This document shows, piece by piece, positions 1-8,727 of a stretch of DNA of 64,000 bases. The position numbers and the translations under genes are program-made. The notes under the pieces were generated by a model that worked only from the letters and a program-made list of their open reading frames with translations, did not search any database and had not been told where the DNA came from. The DNA is taken from contig CAVYPX010000016.1 in the NCBI GenBank assembly GCA_963770485.1, forward strand, positions 682,001-746,000. Direction: 5' to 3'. This DNA is from CAVVEC01 sp963770485. GTDB taxonomy: Bacteria > Acidobacteriota > Terriglobia > Terriglobales > Acidobacteriaceae. The stretch's first letter is position 1. Each line of letters begins with the position of its first letter.

Positions 1-139
1 TTGTGTCGAAGGCGAGGGAAGACTTGCCCGATCCGGAGACGCCAGTGACGACCGTCAGCGAGTTGTGGGGAATTTCAAAATCAATGTTCTTGAGGTTGTG
101 GACTCGCGCCCCGCGAACAACAATGGTTTCCGTGGACAT
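1..139 (-). CDS. uvrA: UvrA, excinuclease ABC subunit A (N-terminal fragment)
   Basis: UvrA is the damage-recognition ATPase of nucleotide excision repair. Only the first 46 codons lie in the window; the gene runs off the left edge. Reading the minus strand from the ATG at 139 gives MSTETIVVRGARVHNLKNID, the usual UvrA start, and then the first Walker A loop GVSGSGKSS followed by LAFDT. That motif order is diagnostic of the UvrA N-terminus. No strong Shine-Dalgarno is visible before the ATG. The upstream region and the first four codons are duplicated near 2.1 kb (see repeat entries). Identification is firm; nothing can be said about the rest of the protein. Confidence 0.93.
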   Translation of the reverse strand, partial: MSTETIVVRGARVHNLKNIDFEIPHNSLTVVTGVSGSGKSSLAFDT

Positions 140-219
140 CAGTAAGGGGCCGCTAACCCACTCTCATGGCGGCACGGTCCTCAGGTGGCGTCAGAAGCGG
201 GTGCGGAATCTTTCTATTA
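128..219. repeat. Direct repeat copy A (uvrA start and upstream region)
   Basis: About 90 bp here are close to 2115-2210 in the same orientation, with only small indels. Shared blocks include TTCCGTGGACATCAGT, CTAACCCACTCTCATGGCGG and GTCAGAAGCGGGTGCGGAA. The copy begins within codon 4 of uvrA and covers its start codon and leader. The two copies flank the GloVer gene. Confidence 0.8.
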
Positions 220-448
220 TAAGGCAACGCGGCGGTGCGAAGCAGGATGGACAGCGAGGAGCGAACGCCTGCTTTCAGCGATGGTTCCGCTGGGCCGCAA
301 GGAGCAGACGGTGCGGGATCTTGTGTTTCCAACGGTCATCGACACATTCCACACAGGCTGGCCGGAATTGCAGAGTCACGAAATGCCCGAACAATCTCCC
401 CAACGAGAGCAGGTGAACACGATTGTCTGGGCTATCCGACCGACTGGG
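140..448. other. Intergenic region between uvrA and a GloVer gene
   Basis: Apart from the direct-repeat copy at its left end, this stretch holds only short overlapping reading frames without recognisable domains. It should carry the uvrA promoter (minus strand) and the 3' end of the GloVer transcription unit. I see no convincing promoter boxes or hairpin terminator. Confidence 0.5.
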
Positions 449-1717
449 TTAAGGCGTCAACTTAAACACGGTTCCGCAGCCGGCACCCATGGAGCCGCAA
501 TCTTGAACACCGCCTCCAGTTCCGAACGTGCCGTAGAAATCGCCGTTCGGAGCGATTATCGCGCCACTTATGCCTGTTCCGTCGGAGGGGTCTGAAAAAG
601 TGTAAAGGACGGTGTATTTCCCTGTGGTGTCCAATTCGAATAGAAATCCGCTTTCAGAAAAAGGCTCTGCTTCGTTAGTGCCATAAATGTTCCCCTTCGA
701 GTCCAGAAACAGATTGTTGTACATTGGGTTTGTGACTGGATTCGGACGGAATGTGTGGAGCACGCTGAACTTTCCCGCGGTGTCGATCTTGAAAATGGTT
801 CCGCACCCGAAGATGAGGACTGTGTCACACGGAAGTGCTCCTCCACTGTCTGTTACCCCGTAGAGGTTGCCGGCGGGATCGAGAACTACACTCACGGGGT
901 TTCCCCCAGCTGCGTTTCCGTGAAAGCGGTAAAGCACGCGGAACTCGCCATTCGGGGTGATCTTAAAGATAGTTCCGCAGCCATTCTCGAAAACGCTGTT
1001 GTAGTCGGTATAGCAGGAACGTTTTTTTAAGTCATCGCCGCCGTTGACTGTGGCGCCATACAGGTTACCGCTCGCGTCGATGACCAACCCTCCATAGGGC
1101 AGTGCGCCGTCAGCGATGTTGGTGAACGTGTGGACTACGCTGAACTTGCCATGCACATCGATTTTGTAGACGACACCGTTCTCATCGATGCCAAAAGGCG
1201 AAGTGCCATAGAGGTTGCTGGCAGCATCCAGGACCAGCGGTGCGTCGGCACAACAGCCTTCCTTTCTGTTGTTCTTAAAGATGAAAAGCACGGTTTCATG
1301 TCCATTTGTATCTACCTTGAACACCGTGGACACGGCGCCAACGACGCCTTGGCCTTGTGTTGTGCCATACAGGTTGCCGGCAGCATCGCGCGCCAGGCCT
1401 GCCCTGGGAGCCGCACCATCGTTGCCGCCTTGGAATCTGTAGAGCACTGTATATTGGCCATTCTTGTCGATCTTGTACACCGTTCCGCAGCCCGCGGCCT
1501 GGCCGAAGGCCACGCAATGTACTCCGCCCAATGCTGTGGTGCCATAGAGGTTGCCTTCCGCGTCTTGGATGACGCCTCCCTGCGGGTAGTTCCCGTCCGT
1601 GCCCCCGGCAAAGTTGTGAAGCACGTCGAGGGTGAATTGCGCGCTCGCGGGCAGCGGGGCAATTGCTAAAGCCGCGAATGCGAGTATCGTGACGGCCAGT
1701 ATTTGTGGTTTTCTCAT
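449..1717 (-). CDS. Secreted GloVer-repeat protein
   Basis: This 422-residue protein starts with a signal peptide (hydrophobic stretch about residues 7-26, ending ASA-Q). It then carries about eight repeats of roughly 45-50 residues built around D..GNLYGTT..GG followed by CGTVFK(I/L)D..G and VLY.F. That is the GloVer (Gloeobacter/Verrucomicrobium) repeat, expected to form a beta-propeller-like exported protein. Its biochemical role is unknown across the family. Paired cysteines recur in several repeats and might form disulfides. Related genes lie at 18.5 and 63 kb in this window. The gene stands alone between two copies of a direct repeat. Family assignment is firm; function is not inferred. 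Confidence 0.85.
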   Translation of the reverse strand: MRKPQILAVTILAFAALAIAPLPASAQFTLDVLHNFAGGTDGNYPQGGVIQDAEGNLYGTTALGGVHCVAFGQAAGCGTVYKIDKNGQYTVLYRFQGGNDGAAPRAGLARDAAGNLYGTTQGQGVVGAVSTVFKVDTNGHETVLFIFKNNRKEGCCADAPLVLDAASNLYGTSPFGIDENGVVYKIDVHGKFSVVHTFTNIADGALPYGGLVIDASGNLYGATVNGGDDLKKRSCYTDYNSVFENGCGTIFKITPNGEFRVLYRFHGNAAGGNPVSVVLDPAGNLYGVTDSGGALPCDTVLIFGCGTIFKIDTAGKFSVLHTFRPNPVTNPMYNNLFLDSKGNIYGTNEAEPFSESGFLFELDTTGKYTVLYTFSDPSDGTGISGAIIAPNGDFYGTFGTGGGVQDCGSMGAGCGTVFKLTP

Positions 1718-2334
1718 GAGTTTCGCCTCAGGCGACTGCGGCCACGCAAAAAGGATCGCCGTGGCCTATTCGCGACGCTGACAATAACGCCGCGGCGCCG
1801 GGAGTTTGTCATGGAATTGTAAAATGTTAAGCGGTGAGGCGCGGGCTAGAACTTTCTTTAGTTCGTCGAGGGAAGGACTGTTTCTGCTCCCAAGACCCTG
1901 CTAGTTGAGGTAACCAGACCATAGCACAAGTTGGCGCTCTCTGTTCGCCCCCAAACCACTTCCCGGCAGGATTTGGACATTGGCCTTGACATCAGCCTTC
2001 GTACTGCACAATTCGCTGCACAAACCTTCCCACTTGAGAGAAAAACGGCCCGCTTGGACCGCCAGCGGGCCGCGCTATCCGCTTGAAAATTCGTGTTCCG
2101 CTTTCAGCGCTACATTCCGTGGACATCAGTCAAGGGGCACCGCTAACCCACTCTCATGGCGGCGTCAGGCCCTCTGGAGCCGTCAGAAGCGGGTGCGGAA
2201 CTTTTTATTAAAAAGCAGAGCGGTAACCAGATGGGTGACCCACTGGATCGTTCGACGCCCACTTCATGGCGGAAAAAGAGATAATATCTTAGCTTTCCAG
2301 CGAATAGCTGTACGTCGATTCAGGCAGCCTGTAA
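1718..2334. other. Intergenic region with the second direct-repeat copy
   Basis: About 600 bp without a convincing gene. It holds the promoter region of the GloVer gene (minus strand), repeat copy B (2115-2210), and near 2255-2271 a shorter sequence CGCCCACTTCATGGCGG resembling the repeat core. An open frame covering much of the stretch shows no protein-like composition and runs through the repeat, so I do not call it. Confidence 0.5.
2115..2210. repeat. Direct repeat copy B
   Basis: Near-copy of 128-219 in the same orientation, about 2.0 kb away. It includes the complement of ATGTCCACGGAA, the first four codons of uvrA, although no uvrA gene follows here. This suggests a duplicated uvrA promoter/leader rather than a copy of the gene. 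Confidence 0.8.
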
Positions 2335-2676
2335 ATGGCCATGTCTTTGACCACCGCGCTCGCTCGCGCAACTTCACGCGTCTGGTGGCCGCGGAGCATT
2401 GTTTGTCTACAGTCGTTGCTGGTTTTCCTGGTGCAGTATTCGGGTCAGTATTCAGATAAGAAGAGCAACATTTACAACATTCTGTGGGTGCTGGTCTTCG
2501 GTTTTGCAACCCTGAACATCCTGGGTCTCATCGCCAGGCGGTTCGAACCTCGCAGAACGGGCCTGAGTTTTGGTGAAATCCTCGCCATTACGGTGGTGAT
2601 CGTATCCGTCTTTCTTCTGGCGTGGGAGATGCTTTACCTCTTCCACGTCCTTCCCGTCAAACTGGAATCCCACTGA
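2335..2676 (+). CDS. Small two-helix membrane protein, unknown
   Basis: The predicted product is at most 113 residues. Two clear hydrophobic helices occur at about residues 46-66 (around YNILWVLVFGFATLNILGL) and 80-105 (around LAITVVIVSVFLLAWEML), separated by a basic loop with RRFEPRRTG. I do not recognise a family. The first 40 residues look less protein-like, so the true start may be a later GTG or TTG just before the first helix. It lies 28 bp upstream of the next gene on the same strand and may be cotranscribed with it. Confidence 0.5.
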   Translation: MAMSLTTALARATSRVWWPRSIVCLQSLLVFLVQYSGQYSDKKSNIYNILWVLVFGFATLNILGLIARRFEPRRTGLSFGEILAITVVIVSVFLLAWEMLYLFHVLPVKLESH

Positions 2677-2704
2677 GCGACCCTTTTGCGGTATGATTTC
2701 GGGC

Positions 2705-3013
2705 ATGGCGGACAATGCTGCAGCTTTCGATATAACCTGTCCGTGTTGCAGCGCGGTGCTGAAGGTGGATTTTGCCACTAAGGCGGTGATCGCCCACACT
2801 GCCGCGGTCAAGCCCAGAACCTTTAACGACATGGAGGAGGCGGCCCGCGCCATGAAGGAGCAGGACAGCCGCCGTGAATCCATCTTCCGGCAATCCGTCG
2901 AGGCCCAAAAGCACGCTTCCGACCTGCTGGAGAAGAAGTTCCAGGAAGCCGTCAAGAAGGCCAAAGAGTCCCCAGATACAGGTAAGCCCATTCGCGATTT
3001 CGACTTGGACTAG
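2705..3013 (+). CDS. Small cytoplasmic zinc-ribbon-like protein, unknown
   Basis: A 102-residue soluble protein. Near the N-terminus the CPCC pair (DITCPCCSAVLKVDF) resembles half of a zinc ribbon; the rest is highly charged and probably helical or coiled-coil (about residues 40-90, rich in A, E, K and R). The ATG at 2705 gives a natural MADNAAAFD start; an upstream ATG at 2693 would add four residues. No function can be assigned. It lies between a small membrane protein and the phosphodiesterase gene on the same strand. Confidence 0.7.
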   Translation: MADNAAAFDITCPCCSAVLKVDFATKAVIAHTAAVKPRTFNDMEEAARAMKEQDSRRESIFRQSVEAQKHASDLLEKKFQEAVKKAKESPDTGKPIRDFDLD

Positions 3014-3157
3014 CCCTCCGAACGCAAGCGAGACAAGTCCAGCAACGAAGCTTCCGCTGGTATGCAAAGTTTTCGCCTGTCTTGTAAATTCCTTGCACAG
3101 CCTGTGGATTTTTCAGCCATTCTAAAGACTGGACATCAGGCGTACAATCAGCACTCG

Positions 3158-3808
3158 ATGTCCGATTCGCCACTCCTCCTCGGTCATCGCGGTGCCCGTG
3201 CGTCTGCTTCCGTTCGGGAAAACACCCTTGCCTCCTTTGACCTTGCCCTGAAGCACGGCTGTGACGGTTTCGAATTCGACGTGCGCTTAACCGATTGCGG
3301 TCGTTCTCTGATTTGCCACGACCCTAAGGTCGAAGGAATTGTCGTCTCCGAGGCGACTTGCAAGCAGTTGATTCATCTTCCGCGTCTGGAAGATGTTCTG
3401 CAGGGCTACGCTCGCCGGGCTTTTCTCGATATCGAACTCAAGGTGCCCGGTCTTGAATCGAAGGTGCTCCTTGCCTTGCAGGAATGCGAGCCCGAACACG
3501 GTTACGTGGTGTCGTCTTTTCTGCCTGAAGTCCTATTGGAGCTGAGAACCCGGAGTGCCACCGTTCCTCTGGGCCTCATCTGCGATAGGCAAGAGCAGCT
3601 CAAGCGCTGGCGCGAATTGCCCGTCGAGTACGTGATTCCTCACCATACCCTGATCAGCGAGGAACTGGTAAGGGAAGTGCGCAAAGCGGGCAAAAAACTG
3701 TTTACCTGGACAGTAAACGATAAAGCGTCGATGTTGCGTCTGGCAGGATGGGGAGTTGATGCGATTGTGTCCGATGAGACGGAATTGCTGGTGCGAATCC
3801 TGAGGTGA
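3158..3808 (+). CDS. Glycerophosphodiester phosphodiesterase
   Basis: This 216-residue protein hydrolyses glycerophosphodiesters to glycerol-3-phosphate and an alcohol. The GDPD signature is clear: LLGHRGARA near residue 7, RENTLASFDLAL, then EFDVRLT.CGRSLICHDP with the metal-binding E-D and second histidine, and ELKVPGLE later. It ends with the usual LFTWTVND and GVDAIVSDE. There is no signal peptide, so it is cytoplasmic. The ATG at 3158 places the GHRGA motif at the normal distance; an upstream ATG would add 32 atypical residues. The convergent neighbour is glpD, which uses glycerol-3-phosphate, so the two probably act in one catabolic route. Confidence 0.9.
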   Translation: MSDSPLLLGHRGARASASVRENTLASFDLALKHGCDGFEFDVRLTDCGRSLICHDPKVEGIVVSEATCKQLIHLPRLEDVLQGYARRAFLDIELKVPGLESKVLLALQECEPEHGYVVSSFLPEVLLELRTRSATVPLGLICDRQEQLKRWRELPVEYVIPHHTLISEELVREVRKAGKKLFTWTVNDKASMLRLAGWGVDAIVSDETELLVRILR

Positions 3809-3863
3809 AGCGAGCCAAGGAGCGCCAGTCTGCCGGGAATGATCGTGAGAACGAACGGTTGCA

Positions 3864-5522
3864 TCAGTCCACTGCCGCCTCGACAGCAGTGCTGATGCTA
3901 CTTGGCTTCTGCAGAAAAGCTTCTCGCTCAGCTTCGAAAGCCTCCAACTCGGATGCGATTCGTTGCTGATTCCATCCCAGGGGCGACGCAATGCGTCTTG
4001 CAGCCTCCTGGGTGCATTCCGACGACCAGCAGGCGCCCAACGCCACCGGCACCCGGCGCAGCAGGACATCGGCCAGCGAAACCGCGCATTCATTGGCGAG
4101 TGCATTCACCGCTTCCGCTACGATGTGCTCACTATGCCGGCACAACGGCGCGCGCAACGCCGCATTGTTGGCTGCGCTGCGAGCGATTGCCAGGGAATAT
4201 TTGCCGTGCCATTCCAGAATGCCGCGTGCCGCCGCGTGGCTGATTCCGCCCGCCTCCGCCGTCCCGGTTACCAGCCGATCCATTAAACGATCAACGCCCT
4301 CTTCGCACGCAACGGCGAGCGCAGGGATCGTGGGTCGCAGGCCAATTTGTGCGGCGCATTCGCGGGCCAGGCTCCCCGCGGTGGTCAACTTTCCGCCAAT
4401 CACGGAAAGCATCTGTGCAGCGCCGTCCGGCGTGTGATCGCGCAAATAGTGTTTCCGGCTAATGGCAGAAGGTTTTTTGTCGGGCGAGAAGGGAAGCGGC
4501 CGCACGCCGGCAAACGCATAATGGATGTCCTCCCCCGATACTCGGATCCGGGGAAACAGGCGGAGCAGCGAGCGCAACAGATATTCGATCTCGTCAGCGG
4601 ACGGCTGCACCCGGCCCGGATCGCCGCGATCCTCAACTTCGGTGGTGCCCACCAGAACCTGCTCGTTCCAAGGGATTACGAAGATCGGCCGTCCATCCAC
4701 TGCCTCGGTGTAAACCGCTGCGTCCGGGGCGCCGGCAAATTTGGAGAGCACGATGTGCGAGCCGCGAACCCCGCCTACCATTGGATTGCTGGTGTGAATG
4801 CCGGAACCCTGGCAGATGCTGTCCGCCCACGGTCCCGTGGCATTGATGATCCAGTTGGCCTCGACGCGCTCCTCTTTGCCGCTCCGCCCGTCCCGCAGAA
4901 TCACGCCGGTGGCGCGCCCGTTTCGAGTCTCCACCGCCAGAACCTGCGCGTGATTGCGGGCCACAGCGCCGGCCTCGATCGCCTCCACCAGCCACTCCGC
5001 CACCAACCGCTCAGGAAATTCGCACTGCGCATCTTCGAAGCTGAAGATAGAAAAACGCCGCCCGGCATCCAGCAGGCGCTCCAGGCGATCTTGCCCGGCT
5101 CGGCCGGCATCCGCTGCTTCGCGCAGTGTTTCTTTCGAAAAGCGCCTGTACAGCCACAATCCGGCGCGGATGGCGAGCGCGCTGCGGCGGCTGTTCTGAT
5201 CAAGCGCCAGCAGGAACTGCAACGGGTTGACCAGATGCGGATATTGGCGCAGCAACCACTGCCGCTCCCGCAACGACTCCCGCACCTGTCCGACGTCACC
5301 CCGTTCGAGGTAGCGCAAGCCGCCGTGAATCATTCGCGTCGAGCGGCTGGTCGTACCTGAGGCAAAATCGTGCTGCTCGACTAGAAGAGTGCGCCGTCCT
5401 GCCTTCGCGCATTCCCGGGCGATGGCGACTCCGTTGATGCCGCCGCCGATCACGATGATGTGGAAGTGTTCACTCTCCAGTGGTAGTCGCGGTTCCATCG
5501 TCCTGTTTAGATGCGAATTCAT
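3864..5522 (-). CDS. glpD: Aerobic glycerol-3-phosphate dehydrogenase
   Basis: GlpD oxidises sn-glycerol-3-phosphate to dihydroxyacetone phosphate and passes electrons to quinone. The 552-residue protein begins with the FAD-binding Rossmann motif VIGGGINGVAIAREC (about residues 24-38), followed by SGTTSRSTRMIHGGLRYLE, typical of this family. The central part has ATGPWADSIC and VRPL, and the C-terminal DAO_C helical domain is present, so the length is normal. An ATG at codon 9 is an alternative start. The gene is divergent from mazG and convergent with the phosphodiesterase gene. Identification is secure. Confidence 0.95.
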   Translation of the reverse strand: MNSHLNRTMEPRLPLESEHFHIIVIGGGINGVAIARECAKAGRRTLLVEQHDFASGTTSRSTRMIHGGLRYLERGDVGQVRESLRERQWLLRQYPHLVNPLQFLLALDQNSRRSALAIRAGLWLYRRFSKETLREAADAGRAGQDRLERLLDAGRRFSIFSFEDAQCEFPERLVAEWLVEAIEAGAVARNHAQVLAVETRNGRATGVILRDGRSGKEERVEANWIINATGPWADSICQGSGIHTSNPMVGGVRGSHIVLSKFAGAPDAAVYTEAVDGRPIFVIPWNEQVLVGTTEVEDRGDPGRVQPSADEIEYLLRSLLRLFPRIRVSGEDIHYAFAGVRPLPFSPDKKPSAISRKHYLRDHTPDGAAQMLSVIGGKLTTAGSLARECAAQIGLRPTIPALAVACEEGVDRLMDRLVTGTAEAGGISHAAARGILEWHGKYSLAIARSAANNAALRAPLCRHSEHIVAEAVNALANECAVSLADVLLRRVPVALGACWSSECTQEAARRIASPLGWNQQRIASELEAFEAEREAFLQKPSSISTAVEAAVD

Positions 5523-5678
5523 GCCCTGCTTGCGAAGCCCAACAATTTTCAGCTTAAGTGTCGCTTAACTTGCACCTTTGTGAAAAGTAACGTTAGTGTC
5601 GCTCAAAGCCCACCGGCATATTGGTGTACTTGTTCTCATTGCCCCCGCCCACGCGCCTCATTTACAGTGATTGCTTTC

Positions 5679-6584
5679 ATGCCAACTACCGGAGATCGTT
5701 TCGCGCGCGCGGTTTCGATCATGGCGCGCCTGCGGGGACCCGGAGGCTGCCCATGGGACCGCGAGCAGACCTTCGACTCCATCAAGCCTTATACGCTTGA
5801 GGAGACCTACGAAGTACTGGAAGCCATCGATAATCGGGACTGGCACGAACTGACCGGGGAGCTCGGCGACCTGCTGCTGCAAGTTCTGTTCTACGCGCAG
5901 ATGGCCAAGGAGCAAGGCACATTTTCTATCGATGAAGTCCTCGACCGGCTTTCAAATAAACTCGTGGATCGCCATCCCCATGTTTTCGGCGATGTGAAGG
6001 CGGAGACATCTTCCGACGTTTTGCGCAACTGGGAGGCGCTTAAAGCCGAGGAAAAAAAGAAGCGGCTGGCGGCGGGTGGGGGCAAGACTGCCATGAGTCA
6101 GGACAACCCCGAATCCGTATTAGCCGGCGTTTCCGCAACCATGCCGGCTCTGCTGGAAGCTCACAAACTCAGTTCGCGCGCCGCTCACGTGGGTTTTGAC
6201 TGGCCCAACATTGAGGGATTGTTCGAGAAACTTGGCGAGGAAACTTCCGAGTTGCAGGAGCAGCTCAAGGATTTCCCCGCACCCGGCCCGCAGCCCCATG
6301 GGCGAGGCGTCGCTGGAGCCGGACGGCAGCCCATCGGCGACAATCTGCGCCAGCGGCTGGAAGACGAAGTCGGCGATCTTTTCTTCACGGTCGTCAACAT
6401 TGCGCGGTATCTTTCGCTCGATCCCGAGTCGGCGCTGAAGAAGACCAACCGCAAATTCAAGCGCCGCTTTCAATGGATGGAGGAACAGTTGCAGAAAACG
6501 GGACGCACTCCACAGCAGACTTCGATGGAAGAATTGGAATCGTTATGGCAGCAAGCCAAGCGACAGGAGCGGGACGAAGGGTGA
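5679..6584 (+). CDS. mazG: Nucleoside triphosphate pyrophosphohydrolase MazG
   Basis: MazG hydrolyses (d)NTPs to NMPs and pyrophosphate, as house cleaning and in stringent-response control. The 301-residue protein shows the first MazG domain near the N-terminus: GGCPWDREQTFDSIKPYTLEE, then ELGDLLLQVLFYA with the metal-binding acidic residues. The second domain follows at about residues 165-270 (HVGFDWPN, EEVGDL-like EDEVGDLFFTVVNIAR). The ATG at 5679 gives the standard MPTTGDRF start. A linker of about 20 residues rich in P and G interrupts the second domain (around residues 202-222) and is slightly unusual. The stop overlaps the GTG of the next gene (GTGA), implying translational coupling. 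Confidence 0.93.
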   Translation: MPTTGDRFARAVSIMARLRGPGGCPWDREQTFDSIKPYTLEETYEVLEAIDNRDWHELTGELGDLLLQVLFYAQMAKEQGTFSIDEVLDRLSNKLVDRHPHVFGDVKAETSSDVLRNWEALKAEEKKKRLAAGGGKTAMSQDNPESVLAGVSATMPALLEAHKLSSRAAHVGFDWPNIEGLFEKLGEETSELQEQLKDFPAPGPQPHGRGVAGAGRQPIGDNLRQRLEDEVGDLFFTVVNIARYLSLDPESALKKTNRKFKRRFQWMEEQLQKTGRTPQQTSMEELESLWQQAKRQERDEG

Positions 6585-7354
6585 AAGCCGATTCGATTCT
6601 GATCCGCAACGTCCATGATCTCGACGAAATGCGTGCCTGTGTGGCCCTGCAACAGGAAGTCTGGAATTTTTCCGACGCCGAACTGGTCCCGCTACGGATG
6701 TTCGTGGTGGCTGAGAAGATCGGCGGACAGGTGATCGGAGCTTTTGAATCCCGCGAAATCATGGGATTTGCCCTGGCCATTCCAGGGGTTCGCGGCGGGC
6801 ATTCCTATTTGCATTCACATATGCTGGCGGTGCGAAAGCAGTATCAGAATGCCGGGTTGGGCCGCCGCATCAAGTTCTTTCAGCGCGAAGACGCGCTGGC
6901 CCGCGGCTTTGAGCTGATTGAGTGGACCTTCGATCCGCTGGAGATCAAGAATGCCTTTCTCAACATCGAGAAACTGGGCGCCATCGCGCGCCGGTATAAC
7001 GTGAATCAATACGGAATCACTTCATCGCCTTTGCAAGGCGGCCTGCCCAGCGACCGGCTGGTGGCGGAGTGGTGGCTGAAATCGAAGCGAGTGGATACTT
7101 TGCTCCGAACCGGAGCCAAGCCCCGGTTCGAAACGCTCAGAATGATTCCCGTCCCGTCGCAGATTTACGAGTGGAAAGCCTCGCCGGCAACTCGGGATCA
7201 GGCGAAGAAGATTCAGGACCGCAATCGAGAAGAATTTCTGAGCGCCTTCGCCGAAGGCTTGGCGGTGCTCGGATACGAGCGCGATGCGCAGGGAAATGGC
7301 AAGTTTCTGCTGGGACGCCTGGAAGAGAACGTGCAGACTTGGATTCATCCCTGA
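6581..7354 (+). CDS. GNAT-family N-acetyltransferase-like protein
   Basis: A 257-residue protein starting at a GTG that overlaps the mazG stop. Residues about 85-115 hold the acetyl-CoA binding signature: LHSHMLAVRKQYQNAGLGRRI, the V-R-x-x-x-Q-x-x-G-x-G/A loop of GNAT enzymes. Further conserved stretches are EWTFDPLEIKNAFLNIEKLGA and YG..SSPLQGGLPSDRLVAEW, typical of a GNAT subfamily annotated only by fold. Its substrate is unknown. The next gene is a MenC-type enzyme; a role with menaquinone or N-acyl amino acid metabolism would be inference from this neighbourhood only. Confidence 0.8.
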   Translation: MKADSILIRNVHDLDEMRACVALQQEVWNFSDAELVPLRMFVVAEKIGGQVIGAFESREIMGFALAIPGVRGGHSYLHSHMLAVRKQYQNAGLGRRIKFFQREDALARGFELIEWTFDPLEIKNAFLNIEKLGAIARRYNVNQYGITSSPLQGGLPSDRLVAEWWLKSKRVDTLLRTGAKPRFETLRMIPVPSQIYEWKASPATRDQAKKIQDRNREEFLSAFAEGLAVLGYERDAQGNGKFLLGRLEENVQTWIHP

Positions 7355-7373
7355 AAGTTGTCAGTTTCCTTTT

Positions 7374-7405
7374 GTTTTCTCCGTGTGCTCTGTGCCTCTG
7401 TGGTG
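7374..7405. repeat. Dispersed CTCTGTGCCTCTGTGGTG-type intergenic repeat
   Basis: The text CTCCGTGTGCTCTGTGCC TCTGTGGTG fills the short gap before menC. Related sequences occur at 13123-13200, 37396-37568 and 39251-39277, always intergenic, in either orientation and sometimes as inverted pairs. Confidence 0.6.
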
Positions 7406-7415
7406 ATCGGTTTTT

Positions 7416-8531
7416 ATGAAAATTGAAGCCATCACGCTGCGAGAGATTCAGATGCCGCTCGTTCACTTTTTCGAGACGAGCTTCAAGCGTATTATCAGCC
7501 GCCGAATCATCCTGCTGACCGTCCATGGCGACGGCATCGACGGTTGGGGGGAGTGCGTTGCCGGCGAAGACCCCTTCTACAGCAGTGAATGGACCGAGAG
7601 CGCATGGCCCACTCTAAAGAACTATCTGGCGCCCGCCGTGTTGGGGCGCACTCTGGCTGCGGCTCGAGAGAGCGTGCCGCTGATGGCGCGCATCCGAGGA
7701 CACCGCATGGCAAAAGCCGCCGTGGAGAACGCGCTCTGGGACGCGGAGGCCAAAGAGAAGCAGCAGCCTTTGTGGAAGCTGCTGGGCGGCACGTTGCCGG
7801 AAATCTCATGCGGCGTTTCCATCGGTATCCAGGATTCAGTCGGGCAGTTGCTGGAAAAGATTCAAACCGAGTTGGCCGCCGGATACCGCCGCATCAAGGT
7901 AAAGGTGAAGCCGGGCTGGGACATCAACGTGCTGGAACGCATTCGCGCTCGCTGGCCCGACATCCTGCTCAGTTGTGATGCCAACTCCGCCTACACCTTG
8001 GACGAACTCGAACACCTCCGCAAATTCGACCAGTTCAATCTGCTGATGATCGAGCAGCCACTGTGGGATGACGACATCTACTATCATTGCCGCCTGCAAA
8101 AGGAGTTGCGCACCGCGATTTGCCTTGACGAATCCATCCATCACGCCCGCGACGCAGCCCACGCACTCGACGCCGGCGCTTGCCGCATCATCAACATTAA
8201 AGTCGGCCGCGTGGGCGGCTTTACTGAGGCCAAGAGAGTTCATGACGTTTGTGCCTCGCGAAACATTCCCGTATGGTGCGGCGGGATGCTCGAGTCGGGC
8301 GTGGGGCGCGCCCACAACATCGCGCTCTCCACGCTGGAGAACTTTCGTCTGCCGGGAGATGTCTCCGCTTCCAGGCGGTACTGGAAAGAAGATATCGTGG
8401 AACCGGAGGTCGAGGTCACGCCCCAAGGGACGATCGTCATCCGCGATGAACCCGGCACCGGATACCGGGTGCGTGAAGACTTGATCGAGAAGCTCACCGT
8501 GCGCAAGGAAACAATCCGGGCGGGTGGGTAG
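7416..8531 (+). CDS. menC: o-Succinylbenzoate synthase / N-acylamino acid racemase type
   Basis: An enolase-superfamily enzyme of 371 residues, best matching MenC type 2, which dehydrates SHCHC to o-succinylbenzoate in menaquinone synthesis; close relatives racemise N-acylamino acids. The catalytic set is visible in order: the KxK lysines in RIKVKVKPGWD (about residues 160-170), metal ligands in SCDANSAYTL, MIEQPLWDDD and CLDESIH, and the opposite-face lysine in NIKVGRVGGF. The capping domain (residues 1-130) is complete. It sits 62 bp after the GNAT gene with a dispersed repeat between. Sequence alone does not separate MenC from racemase activity; no other men gene is in the window. Confidence 0.85.
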   Translation: MKIEAITLREIQMPLVHFFETSFKRIISRRIILLTVHGDGIDGWGECVAGEDPFYSSEWTESAWPTLKNYLAPAVLGRTLAAARESVPLMARIRGHRMAKAAVENALWDAEAKEKQQPLWKLLGGTLPEISCGVSIGIQDSVGQLLEKIQTELAAGYRRIKVKVKPGWDINVLERIRARWPDILLSCDANSAYTLDELEHLRKFDQFNLLMIEQPLWDDDIYYHCRLQKELRTAICLDESIHHARDAAHALDAGACRIINIKVGRVGGFTEAKRVHDVCASRNIPVWCGGMLESGVGRAHNIALSTLENFRLPGDVSASRRYWKEDIVEPEVEVTPQGTIVIRDEPGTGYRVREDLIEKLTVRKETIRAGG

Positions 8532-8555
8532 AAGCCTTACTGCCAATTCTGAACC

Positions 8556-8703
8556 CTGGGACCTTGTTGGAAAGTCCTAATGTTTTGTCATTCCGAGTGC
8601 AGCGAGGGATCTGCAGTTCTTCACAGTCCAAGAGAAACTGCAGATTCCTCGTCGCTCTCGCTCCTCGGAATGACAAGACTTTAGGTTTTCAACAGGCTCC
8701 CAG
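8556..8703. repeat. MITE-like long inverted repeat
   Basis: A 148-bp imperfect palindrome with arms of about 45 nt. The outer part pairs CTGGGACCTTGTTGGAAAG with the region ending TTTTCAACAGGCTCCCAG, the middle GTCATTCCGAG (8587-8597) with CTCGGAATGAC (8664-8674), and the inner ATCTGCAGTT (8609) with AACTGCAGAT (8635). It lies between the convergent ends of menC and the next gene, where its transcript could act as a bidirectional terminator. No coding capacity. Confidence 0.75.
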
Positions 8704-8727
8704 ACCCAGCGGCGTGGGCCGCTGACC

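Noticed and set aside
1980..2459. 159-codon frame before the small membrane protein
   Set aside because: It runs through the direct-repeat copy and has no protein-like pattern.
4347..5360. Long plus-strand open frame (337 codons) opposite glpD
   Set aside because: It is antisense to a clear GlpD gene, has no domain and no ribosome site; it results from high GC content.
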